This document shows, piece by piece, positions 1 through 5,620 of a DNA stretch of 11,732 bases. Positions within the stretch are counted from its first letter, which is position 1, and every line of letters begins with the position of its first letter. The notes beneath the pieces were generated by a model. That model saw nothing but the letters and a program-made list of their open reading frames with translations, had not been told where the DNA came from and did no database searches. The translations under genes and the position numbers were made by a program. Source of the stretch: AC-69 sp036519575. GTDB taxonomy: Bacteria > Actinomycetota > UBA4738 > HRBIN12. Location: assembly GCA_036519575.1 (NCBI GenBank), contig DATDKZ010000119.1, forward strand, positions 1-11,732. Reading direction: 5' to 3'.

Positions 1-276
1 CGTCTCCAGGGTCTTGGAATACACGATCTTGTCCGCCGCCCGCCAGATCTCCGCGTAGTCCCGGATGAACGGCGGTTGCTCCGAAAGGTCCATGGTCTCC
101 CAGGCAACCATCACTTCGTACATCCGGCGCCCGTAGAGGTAGGTGCCGACCGGACGCTCGAGTTCGTTGACGAAGGTGTGCATCTCTTCGTCCGGCTCAG
201 CCCAGTCGAAGTTGCCGTCCTCATCGGCAACGTAGCCATCGAGCGACGTGATCGCCGAGTAGATCAGCTTCGCCAC
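1..276 (-). CDS. Dihydrofolate reductase-like (RibD C-terminal domain) protein, 3' end cut by window edge
   Basis: This leftward gene runs off the left edge, so only its first 92 codons are present. The start is GTG at 276, with AAGGGAGG six bases upstream. The protein opens MAKLIYSAITSLDGYVADED, the first strand and substrate-loop pattern of the DHFR/RibD C-terminal fold. It continues with YLYGRRMYEVM near residues 48-58, the family's typical 'GRRTYE' nucleotide-binding segment, and VYSKTLE at the cut end. Relatives are NADPH-binding cytosolic reductases of mostly unknown substrate, usually about 180-200 aa, so roughly half is missing here. True folate reductase activity is not implied. It lies 66 bp downstream of the quinone-reductase-like gene on the same strand and is probably the last visible member of the leftward marR operon. 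The family call is secure and the substrate is unknown. Confidence 0.9.
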   Translation of the reverse strand, partial: MAKLIYSAITSLDGYVADEDGNFDWAEPDEEMHTFVNELERPVGTYLYGRRMYEVMVAWETMDLSEQPPFIRDYAEIWRAADKIVYSKTLET

Positions 277-314
277 AGTGAGCCTCCCTTCGTCCGAGTA
301 ACAAGCGCCTTCAT
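264..314 (-). CDS. Possible 16-codon leader ORF overlapping the DHFR-like start
   Basis: ATG at 314 is preceded by AAGGGGAG at five bases, a good ribosome binding site. It opens the peptide MKALVTRTKGGSLWRS, ending in TGA at 266-264. The stop lies 13 bases inside the DHFR-like gene, whose own start is at 276, so ribosomes leaving this ORF could reinitiate there. MKALVTR resembles the N-terminus of medium-chain dehydrogenases, including the neighbour's MKAIVQ. It may therefore be a decayed duplicate start rather than a functional leader. No other support is visible. Confidence 0.3.
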   Translation of the reverse strand: MKALVTRTKGGSLWRS

Positions 315-342
315 CGTGTCTCCCCTTCACCCGTGGCGGTCG

Positions 343-1356
343 TCAGTCTCCGATGCTGATGACGACCTTCCCAACGGTCCGTCCCGACTCGAGGTATCGG
401 ATCGCCTCGGTAACGTCGTTGAGCCGGAACGTCCTGTCGACGACCGGCGTGACCTTACCGGCTTCGATGAGCTCCTTCAGGACGACCAGGCGGTCTCCGG
501 GGTCCTTGGCGCCTCGGAAGGGATGGAGCTGGTTCACGAAGGGGGAGATCACGAGCAGCTTGCCGAAGCGACCGAGGCTCCCGAACCAACGATGGTCCGC
601 GCCGCCGTACTGATCGTGCCCGATCAAGACGTACGCGCCCTCAGGGGTGAGCGCGCGCCTGAGGTCTGACCACGGATGGTTCCCCGGGAGGTCGATGATG
701 ACGTCGTAGCGCTCGCCGGTCCGGGTGAAGTCCTCCTGCGTGTGGTCGATGACCCGATCCGCGCCGATCGACCGGAGCGTGTCCAGCTTCCCGGTGGCAT
801 CCACACCGGTCACGTTCGCTCCGTATGCCTTGGCGAGCTGCACCGCGAAGGTCCCCACGGCCCCACCGGCACCGTTGATCAAGACCCTCTGTCCCGGCCG
901 GACTCGCCCCTCATCGCGAATACCCTGCACCGCGATCGATCCGGAGGTGGGGACGGCCGCGGCCTGTGCGAACGTGAGACGGGCCGGCTTCAACTCGAAC
1001 CTGGCTTCCTGAACGGCCGCGTACTCGGCGAAGGCGCCGCCGTTGCGCCACAGGTTGACGGCGAGGCTCTGACCGAAGACCTCATCACCCGGCCGGAACC
1101 GCGTCACGTTCGTGCCGATCGACTCGACGTGACCGGCCAGATCCGTGCCCGGAACGCGATCCTTGGGCTTGCGCAGCCCCGCGCCCATGATCCTGAGGAC
1201 GTAGGGCTGTCCTCTCATGACATGCCAGACATCGGCATGGACCGATGCCGCACGAACGCGGACCAGCACCTGGTCGTCCCCGGCCATTGGCTCGTCGACC
1301 TCGCGGAGCTCCAGGACGTCGGGTGAGCCGTATCGTTCCTGGACGATCGCCTTCAT
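343..1356 (-). CDS. Zinc-independent medium-chain dehydrogenase, NADPH:quinone reductase-like
   Basis: This 337-aa protein has the full medium-chain dehydrogenase/reductase layout. A GroES-like N-terminal domain contains VPGTDLAG (68-75) and RPGDEVFG (88-95). The Rossmann domain opens with the nucleotide loop NGAGGAVG at 161-168, followed by FAVQLAKAYGA. The cysteine and histidine ligands of the zinc alcohol dehydrogenases are absent, which together with the motif spacing puts it in the quinone oxidoreductase branch. Such proteins reduce quinones or enones with NADPH in the cytosol. The real substrate cannot be read here. Length is normal and the C-terminus ends in the usual GRTVGKVVISI pattern. 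The ATG at 1356 has GAAGGGGG six bases upstream. The gene lies 94 bp after the short-chain dehydrogenase and 66 bp before the DHFR-like gene, all leftward, suggesting co-transcription. Confidence 0.93.
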   Translation of the reverse strand: MKAIVQERYGSPDVLELREVDEPMAGDDQVLVRVRAASVHADVWHVMRGQPYVLRIMGAGLRKPKDRVPGTDLAGHVESIGTNVTRFRPGDEVFGQSLAVNLWRNGGAFAEYAAVQEARFELKPARLTFAQAAAVPTSGSIAVQGIRDEGRVRPGQRVLINGAGGAVGTFAVQLAKAYGANVTGVDATGKLDTLRSIGADRVIDHTQEDFTRTGERYDVIIDLPGNHPWSDLRRALTPEGAYVLIGHDQYGGADHRWFGSLGRFGKLLVISPFVNQLHPFRGAKDPGDRLVVLKELIEAGKVTPVVDRTFRLNDVTEAIRYLESGRTVGKVVISIGD

Positions 1357-1450
1357 GTGGGACCCCCTTCGCCGTCCGGATACGGAACATGTCGTCGAGC
1401 GAGACGCTCACCGGCAGATCGCGAGCGAAGCGGTCGAGCCCCGCGCCTGC

Positions 1451-2314
1451 CTAACCGGTCCGAGGCCGAGCCGTGAGCTCCTCGCTCACCTGCCAGAGTC
1501 GCGCGGCCACAGCCGGGTCGTGTGAGAGCTTCGAAGAGCGTTTGGGCTTCAGGTCGTGGAAGTACTTCCCCGTGACGGTCTCGACCTCGGGGTCGGAGGA
1601 CAGGTACACGACGGTCTCCGCCCCCTTCTCCAGTGAGCGCATGAACGGCGTCACGATCGAGATCACCAGCCGCCACGCGACCGGCTGGTTCTGGCGACCG
1701 AAGTTGGTATGCACCACACCGGGATGCACGCAGTTGACGGTCACGCCCGTTCCGTCGAGCCGACGGGCCAGCTCGAAGGTGAACAGCACGTTGGCGAGCT
1801 TGGATTGGTTGTAGGCCACCTGGCCTCGGTACCCACGCTCCCCCTGGAGATCTTCGAAGTCGATGCGTCCCGTCGAATGCGCTCCCGAGGTGACGTTGAC
1901 GACCCTCGCCGGGGCGCTCTCTTGAAGGAGGTCGAGCAGCAGCGTCGTCAACAGGAAGTACGCGAGGTGATTCAGCGCGAAGGTCATCTCCAGCCCGTCG
2001 ATCGTCACGCGCCGATCCCGGAAGAAGGCTCCCGCACAGTTCACAAGGGCATGGAGCTGGTCGTACTCTGCCAGAACGTGGTCCGCCAGTTCCCGGATCG
2101 AGGTCTGCGAGGTGAGGTCTGCACTTAGGAGCTCGACCTCCTCGTTCCCGGTGTCCTCGCGGATCCTCTGCACCGTGGCCTCACCCTTCTGGGGATCGCG
2201 ACCGATGAGCACGACGCTCGCGCCCAGCGCGGCGAGCGCGTGCGCGGTGGCCTTGCCGATGCCCGAGGTGGCTCCCGTAATCAGGCACACGCGGCCTCGC
2301 ATCGAGTCGGTCAC
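1451..2314 (-). CDS. Short-chain dehydrogenase/reductase (SDR), retinol-dehydrogenase-like
   Basis: A classical SDR of 287 aa from the chosen GTG start at 2314. The cofactor loop TGATSGIG is at residues 13-20. NCAG replaces the common NNAG at 92-95. The catalytic set appears as N115, S143, and Y168/K172 in YNQSK. HPGVVHTNF follows, and GKYFHDLKP near the C-terminus is typical of the RDH/WWOX-like branch, which uses NADP(H) on lipophilic or carbonyl substrates. Actual substrate is unknown. GTG 2314 is preceded by GAGG at seven bases and places the first beta strand where SDRs have it. A longer in-frame reading to 2353 would add 13 residues with no SDR counterpart. The GTG overlaps the TGA of an upstream hydrolase fragment (2311-2400) as GTGA. 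It is probably in the leftward marR operon. Confidence 0.93.
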   Translation of the reverse strand: MTDSMRGRVCLITGATSGIGKATAHALAALGASVVLIGRDPQKGEATVQRIREDTGNEEVELLSADLTSQTSIRELADHVLAEYDQLHALVNCAGAFFRDRRVTIDGLEMTFALNHLAYFLLTTLLLDLLQESAPARVVNVTSGAHSTGRIDFEDLQGERGYRGQVAYNQSKLANVLFTFELARRLDGTGVTVNCVHPGVVHTNFGRQNQPVAWRLVISIVTPFMRSLEKGAETVVYLSSDPEVETVTGKYFHDLKPKRSSKLSHDPAVAARLWQVSEELTARPRTG

Positions 2315-2400
2315 CGCACGACCTCGATGTTGCCCGGACGATCCGATTGCCACACGAGGTCGACCGGGCCCTTCCCGGCGATCTGATACGCGAGATGCAC
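2311..2400 (-). pseudogene. Stranded N-terminal fragment of an alpha/beta-hydrolase gene
   Basis: Between the SRPBCC stop and the SDR start, one reading frame encodes VHLAYQIAGKGPVDLVWQSD followed by RPGNIEVVR and TGA. This matches the N-terminal pattern (roughly 'VHIAYQVVGDGPxDLVWV...GNIE') of alpha/beta-fold hydrolases often fused or adjacent to adenylate/guanylate cyclase domains. Those proteins are several hundred residues long and only about 30 codons remain here. There is no ribosome binding site before the GTG at 2400, and the frame closes immediately after the recognisable part. I read it as a remnant left by deletion or recombination. The TGA shares three bases with the SDR start GTG. 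The resemblance is from memory of the family, not a search. Confidence 0.6.
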
Positions 2401-2407
2401 GGAGGCG

Positions 2408-2833
2408 CTAGCCCTCGAGGACGCTCTTCAAGCCGGTCAGGGCGGCCTTCCAGCCGTCCTCCGAGACCGTCTTGGCTTCCTCCGAGGGCAGGTTCCGTTC
2501 CGTGACCGTCAGCTTCGTCTTCGGTCCCTCCTGCTCGAGCGCCCAGGTGACCTCCTGGTAGTTCTCTGGCCGGTCCGGGAGCCCCGAGGTATCGCTCCAA
2601 TGCGTGTGCACGAGCAGCCTCGGCGGATCGATCTTCAGGATCTCCCCCCGATCCTCGTAGGGCTTCCCCTGCCACTCACCCCGATGGACGATTGAGCTTC
2701 CGGCCTCCCAGTCGCTCTCGGTGTCGACCCCGAAGAACCACGTCTTGATCAACTCCGGGGTCGTCAGCGCCCTCCACACCTTTTCGACCGGCGCGTCGAT
2801 CGTGATCGAGCTGCTGGCGCCGAGATCGCTCAT
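2408..2833 (-). CDS. SRPBCC domain protein, AHSA1 (Aha1 C-terminal-like) family
   Basis: This 141-aa protein is a single START/SRPBCC-fold domain. It opens with SSITIDAPVEKVWRALTTPE, the family's first strand and helix, followed by the WF..D..ESDWEAGSS segment. EVTWALEQEG and KLTVTERNLP strands follow, and a long C-terminal helix with GWKAALTGLKSVLEG closes it. Relatives bind hydrophobic ligands in a deep cavity and are often placed beside ArsR or MarR regulators. A ligand cannot be inferred. The ATG at 2833 is preceded by GAAAGGAG at nine bases. Length is typical. It follows marR by 84 bp on the same strand and is likely the second gene of that operon, although the gap may also contain its own promoter (see the TATGGT element at 2880-2885). 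Confidence 0.93.
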   Translation of the reverse strand: MSDLGASSSITIDAPVEKVWRALTTPELIKTWFFGVDTESDWEAGSSIVHRGEWQGKPYEDRGEILKIDPPRLLVHTHWSDTSGLPDRPENYQEVTWALEQEGPKTKLTVTERNLPSEEAKTVSEDGWKAALTGLKSVLEG

Positions 2834-2863
2834 GGCGTGTCACTCCTTTCGCCCGTTGAGCAC

Positions 2864-2885
2864 CCGACATCCCTCCATGACCATA
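2864..2885 (-). promoter_or_regulatory. TATGGT element in the marR-SRPBCC spacer, possible -10 box
   Basis: Reading leftward, TATGGT at 2885-2880 is followed closely by GGAGGGATGTCGG. Almost the same string, TATGGTCAGGGGGATGTCGG, lies at the start of the DinB-like gene (10861-10880). The hexamer fits a TAnnnT -10 box and would put a transcript start about 35 bases upstream of the SRPBCC start codon. I see no matching -35 element, so the call is weak. Confidence 0.3.
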
Positions 2886-2917
2886 TCGCAGCCGCGGAAC
2901 GCGTTTGATGTCTGGTC

Positions 2918-3433
2918 TCAGCCGCGAGGAGAGCTCCCCTTCGGCGCCGTCGCGGTCAGCGGAGGCAGCGGCGATCCCTCGCCGTTCAGTACCGCCTCCA
3001 GCGCGGTTGCCAGATGCTCGAGCTCGGTGCGACTCACGTGCTTCAGGAAGTGCTCCCGCAACCCCCGCACATGGACTGCCGTGGCCTTGCGTAAGAGGTC
3101 CCGGCCCTCGGCGGTGAGGGTCGCGAGATACCCCCGTTTGTCTCCCTCGAAGACGCATCGCTCCACGAGGCCCTTGCGCTCGAGCTGATCGACCGCCCGG
3201 GTCACGCCGCTTGACGACAGGACGACCCGCGATGCCAGATCCGACATGCGCAGGCCGCGTTCGCCGGCCCGGCGCAGCCACGACAGGACCTCGAACTGGT
3301 TGAGACTCAGGCCCTGAGCGCGGACCAATTCCTTGTCGAGCGTCGGCACGACCCTAGAATAGGCGTAGAGGAACGCCCGCCAGGCTCGGAACTGGAGCCT
3401 ATCCAGCCGCCTCTCGCTTCCGTCCTTCGACAT
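2918..3433 (-). CDS. MarR-family transcriptional regulator
   Basis: A 171-aa winged-helix repressor of the MarR family. Helical dimerisation segments flank a DNA-binding core. LSLNQFEVLSWL (42-53) is followed by RMSDLASRVVLSSSGVTRAV (62-81) with the recognition helix, and by LERKGLVER and the wing DKRGYLATLT (98-107). A single cysteine, C93, sits just before the wing. The last 20 or so residues are Pro/Ser/Thr-rich and probably disordered. MarR proteins bind palindromes as dimers and release them on binding phenolics or quinones, or on thiol oxidation. No Shine-Dalgarno precedes ATG 3433. Instead TAGACT lies seven bases upstream, suggesting a leaderless transcript. It heads a leftward gene run and is divergent from doxX-pirin across a spacer with a palindrome, the usual arrangement for autoregulation plus control of the divergent operon. 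Confidence 0.93.
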   Translation of the reverse strand: MSKDGSERRLDRLQFRAWRAFLYAYSRVVPTLDKELVRAQGLSLNQFEVLSWLRRAGERGLRMSDLASRVVLSSSGVTRAVDQLERKGLVERCVFEGDKRGYLATLTAEGRDLLRKATAVHVRGLREHFLKHVSRTELEHLATALEAVLNGEGSPLPPLTATAPKGSSPRG

Positions 3434-3440
3434 GGCGGTC

Positions 3441-3446
3441 AGTCTA
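3441..3446 (-). promoter_or_regulatory. Candidate -10 box for a leaderless marR transcript
   Basis: Reading leftward, TAGACT is followed by seven bases and then the marR ATG at 3433. A start at +7 from a TAnnnT box would put the first transcribed base at the ATG. This fits the absence of any ribosome binding site there and the frequency of leaderless mRNAs in actinobacteria. The palindrome just upstream would cover the -35 region. No good -35 consensus is visible at 16-19 bp. Confidence 0.4.
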
Positions 3447-3455
3447 CAGGGGAAT

Positions 3456-3475
3456 AGTTGCTTGCGGCTGCAAGT
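3456..3475. promoter_or_regulatory. Palindrome in the marR/doxX spacer, candidate MarR operator
   Basis: The 20-bp site reads AGTTGCTTGCGGCTGCAAGT. Outer arms AGTTGC and GCAAGT pair at 5 of 6 positions. A second, offset reading CTTGC-GGCT-GCAAG (3461-3474) is perfect over five bases. TTGC..GCAA palindromes of this size are typical MarR-family operators. The site lies 23 bp upstream of the marR start and 52 bp upstream of doxX, where binding could block both promoters. Function is inferred. Confidence 0.6.
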
Positions 3476-3526
3476 TTGAACGGATTGGCGCGGCCGAACA
3501 GACCCAAGGGGGAAAGGAGGGATGAG

Positions 3527-4060
3527 ATGGAGACTGGTCTTCTACTCATCAGGGTCGTGCTTGGAGCGATCATGGTGGCGCACGGGGCCCAGAAGCTGTT
3601 CGGGTGGTTCGGTGGCCATGGCCTCTCCGGCACCGGGAGCGGGCTCGAGTCGATGGGCCTGAGACCCGGTCGGGTGTGGGCCGCGGTCACGGGGCTCGCC
3701 GAGTTCGGAGGCGGCGCGCTTCTCGTTCTGGGCCTGCTCACTCCCCTCGGAGCCGCCGCGGTTGCCGGCGTGATGTTCGTGGCGATAGCGACCGTCCACT
3801 GGAGGAATGGGTTCTTCAACTCAAGTGGCGGGTACGAGTTCAATCTCTTGATCGTCGCCGCCGCGATCGCCCTGGCGATCACGGGTCCCGGCGAGATCTC
3901 GATCGACCACCTTGTCGGTTGGACCCTCGCTGGACCTGCTTGGGGTCTCGGGGCTCTCGGGATCTCTGCGGCCGCGGCAGGATCGGTCCTCGCGCTGCGC
4001 AAGCCTCGGCCCGAGCAGGAACGAGATGAGAAGTCTGGAGAGGACGTCCCCGCAACCTGA
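3527..4060 (+). CDS. DoxX family integral membrane protein
   Basis: A 177-aa membrane protein of the DoxX family. LLLIRVVLGAIMVAHGAQKL (about residues 5-24) is the first membrane segment, with the family signature HGAQKLFGWFGGHG. Further hydrophobic segments lie near 52-73, 76-93, 104-121 and 140-159. A short charged tail rich in Glu, Lys and Arg follows. ESMGLRPGRVWAAVTGLAEFGGG is the usual loop into segment two. DoxX-like proteins have been linked to thiosulfate:quinone oxidation and, in MarR-controlled operons, to electrophile and quinone stress, but most lack an assigned reaction. The ATG at 3527 has GGAAAGGAGG six bases upstream, so I prefer it to any earlier in-frame start. It is divergent from marR and followed by pirin after 80 bp, probably as one transcript. 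Confidence 0.92.
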   Translation: METGLLLIRVVLGAIMVAHGAQKLFGWFGGHGLSGTGSGLESMGLRPGRVWAAVTGLAEFGGGALLVLGLLTPLGAAAVAGVMFVAIATVHWRNGFFNSSGGYEFNLLIVAAAIALAITGPGEISIDHLVGWTLAGPAWGLGALGISAAAAGSVLALRKPRPEQERDEKSGEDVPAT

Positions 4061-4062
4061 GT

Positions 4063-4076
4063 ACATCTCCAGATGT
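4063..4076. repeat. 14-bp inverted repeat after doxX
   Basis: ACATCT-CC-AGATGT begins two bases after the doxX stop. The arms of six bases are perfect, with two unpaired central bases. The two-base centre is too tight for a stable RNA hairpin, so a protein-binding site for the doxX-pirin junction is as likely as any RNA role. There is no further evidence. Confidence 0.35.
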
Positions 4077-4140
4077 GGGTTTCCGTAACGAGCCCCATCC
4101 GCCAGGCCGGCGGGATATGGCTGCAGAAGGGAGCGGGAGG

Positions 4141-4968
4141 ATGAGCGACGTGAGGCAACAGGTTGAAGAAACGGAGCGTGAGGCCAGCCTCGTGGAGGAA
4201 GCGGCGCTGATCCGGATGATGGGGATGCCGGTCCTGGAAGCACTGCCTTCCCGCTCCGTGCCGTACGAAGATGTCGACCCTTTCATCCTCGTGCACGAAG
4301 GCCGATTCCGCCTGTCCGAGATGGCGGGCAAGGACACCAAGCATCCGCACCGAGGGTTCGACAACCTGTGGTACGTGCTGCAAGGCTCGGCCAGCACCGG
4401 TCACAGTACGGGGCCGGACGGATCCATCGAGCGCGCGCAGCTGCCGGAAGGCTCGCTCCTCGCACTCAGGGCGGGGCGGGGCGCGTGGCACGCGGAGGCG
4501 GTGGGAGCCGACGAGGTCGAGGAGGGCCTTGGCGACACCGAGTTCCGCAGCGTGCTGTTCTGGGTCAACCTGGCCAGGAAGGCCAAGAACGTCGAACCGA
4601 GCGCGCAGGTGTTGCTACCGGATCAGATCCCGGTGCGACACGAGGGTGATGCGACCGTTCGGATCCTGGTCGGCGAGGGCTCTCCCGTGCATCTGGGGAC
4701 GCCGGCGCTGATCCTCGACGTCGAGCTTCCCGAGGGCGGGACGTTCACCATACCGGTGCCACCCGAGTTCCAGGGGTTCGCCTATCTGCTGGAAGGCGAG
4801 GGGGCCTTCGGGGCCAACCGGCGCCGAGCCAGGCCTCCTCAACTCGTCTTGCTGGGCCCGGGAGAAAGGTTCACGGTCACGGACGCCACCCTCGGGACCC
4901 GGTTCATGCTCATGGCAGGCCGGCCGTACGGAGAGGTTCCCGTGTTCAACGGGCCGTACGTGGACTAG
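4141..4968 (+). CDS. Pirin family cupin protein
   Basis: A 275-aa two-domain cupin of the pirin family. The metal site is intact: HPHRGF supplies H68 and H70, and AGRGAWHAE supplies H117 and E119, matching the His-His-His-Glu iron ligands of known pirins. The second cupin domain spans roughly 160-265 and ends RFMLMAGRPYGEVPVFNGPY, the family's C-terminal signature. The protein stops at GPYVD, a little earlier than many pirins that carry another short helix. Bacterial pirins include quercetin dioxygenases and redox-sensing proteins, and the reaction here is not determined. ATG 4141 has AAGGGAG seven bases upstream. The longer reading from 4075 lacks such a site and adds Gly/Arg/Pro-rich residues outside the fold. 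It follows doxX at 80 bp and precedes a strong hairpin. Confidence 0.92.
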   Translation: MSDVRQQVEETEREASLVEEAALIRMMGMPVLEALPSRSVPYEDVDPFILVHEGRFRLSEMAGKDTKHPHRGFDNLWYVLQGSASTGHSTGPDGSIERAQLPEGSLLALRAGRGAWHAEAVGADEVEEGLGDTEFRSVLFWVNLARKAKNVEPSAQVLLPDQIPVRHEGDATVRILVGEGSPVHLGTPALILDVELPEGGTFTIPVPPEFQGFAYLLEGEGAFGANRRRARPPQLVLLGPGERFTVTDATLGTRFMLMAGRPYGEVPVFNGPYVD

Positions 4969-4986
4969 ACGCGCCGAATGATCGGA

Positions 4987-5019
4987 GGGGACGCCCACGC
5001 CGAAGGCGTGGCTGTCCCC
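4987..5019. terminator. Strong hairpin between pirin and the Rid gene, likely terminator
   Basis: GGGGACGCCCACGCC, a GAA loop, then GGCGTGGCTGTCCCC form a 15-base stem with two adjacent mismatches. It lies 18 bases after the pirin stop, between two convergent genes. There is no T-run on either side, so it is not a textbook intrinsic terminator. U-less hairpins of this kind are common ends of transcripts in GC-rich bacteria, and the site could serve both strands. Confidence 0.6.
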
Positions 5020-5068
5020 GGGCGCCGCCGCCCCCGAGAAGTTAGCGGCCCTGAGAATGATGAGGAGC

Positions 5069-5476
5069 TCAGGCCACAACGGCGAGTGCCTCCACCTCCA
5101 GGAGGTAGCCAGGCCGGAACAACGCGGCAACCTGCACCGCGGTACTCGCCGGCGGACGGTCGGTGGCGACGTAACGGTCCCTGATCTCTCGGACCACGGG
5201 GAGGATCGAGATGTCCGTGGTGAACACCCCGAACTTGACCACGTCCGCGAACGTGGCCCCGGCGGCCGCGAGAGCCAGCCGGAGGTTCTCGAAGACCCGC
5301 TCGGCCTGGGCTCGAGGATTGTCGGCGCCCACGAGCTCACCTCGGTCGTCCATCGCGACCTGGCCAGCGATCGCGACCATCCGGCCGGCCGCCACTACCG
5401 CGTGGCTGTACCCGTTGCCCGGCGCCATACCAGCCGGTTCGAGGTGGTGCTGGATCCTCGTGTTCGATTCCGCCAT
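5069..5476 (-). CDS. Rid-family (YjgF/YER057c/UK114) protein without the catalytic arginine
   Basis: A 135-aa member of the Rid superfamily, normal length for the trimeric chorismate-mutase-like fold. It shows GYSHAVVAAGRMVAIAGQVA (22-41), then the helix with ERVFENLRLALAAAGATFAD and the strand VVKFGVFTTDI. It ends with STAVQVAALFRPGYLLEVEA (111-130). RidA enzymes that hydrolyse imine intermediates carry an Arg in the segment that reads 'VEVARLP'. Here the matching segment is VQVAAL, with Ala at 118, so classic enamine/imine deaminase activity is unlikely and one of the Arg-less Rid subgroups is a better label. ATG 5476 has AAGGAG five bases upstream. The gene is alone on the minus strand, convergent with pirin and about 145 bp downstream of the 69-aa gene. 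Confidence 0.92.
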   Translation of the reverse strand: MAESNTRIQHHLEPAGMAPGNGYSHAVVAAGRMVAIAGQVAMDDRGELVGADNPRAQAERVFENLRLALAAAGATFADVVKFGVFTTDISILPVVREIRDRYVATDRPPASTAVQVAALFRPGYLLEVEALAVVA

Positions 5477-5589
5477 CGCTTCTCCTTCCACGTCTCCAAA
5501 TCGTGCGCCGAATCGTAGGTGAGGCCGGTGCAGTTCCAGCTCGTGAGCCGGCTGGCGAGACTAGTCGCGGCGAGGTGTTGATGTCCCGG

Positions 5590-5603
5590 CGGGCACTCGC
5601 CCG
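5590..5603. terminator. Small hairpin after the 69-aa gene, possible terminator
   Basis: CGGGC-ACTC-GCCCG is a perfect five-base stem with a four-base loop, placed 18 bases beyond the stop of the leftward 69-aa gene. It lacks a T-run and such stems are frequent by chance in GC-rich DNA, so it is weak support for a transcript end before the Rid gene. Confidence 0.25.
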
Positions 5604-5620
5604 AAGGACGGGTCTACCGG

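Noticed and set aside
76..669. Long plus-strand open frames opposite the DHFR-like and quinone-reductase-like genes
   Set aside because: They are antisense to clear protein families and have low-complexity Arg/Pro/Glu composition typical of shadow frames in GC-rich DNA.
1357..1450. Spacer between the SDR and medium-chain dehydrogenase genes stays open in the SDR frame after its stop (LDRFARDLPVSVSLDDMF)
   Set aside because: The SDR already ends normally, and the open frame continues only into an overlapping frame of the next gene. High G/C at third positions is common in all frames here. I could match it to no family.
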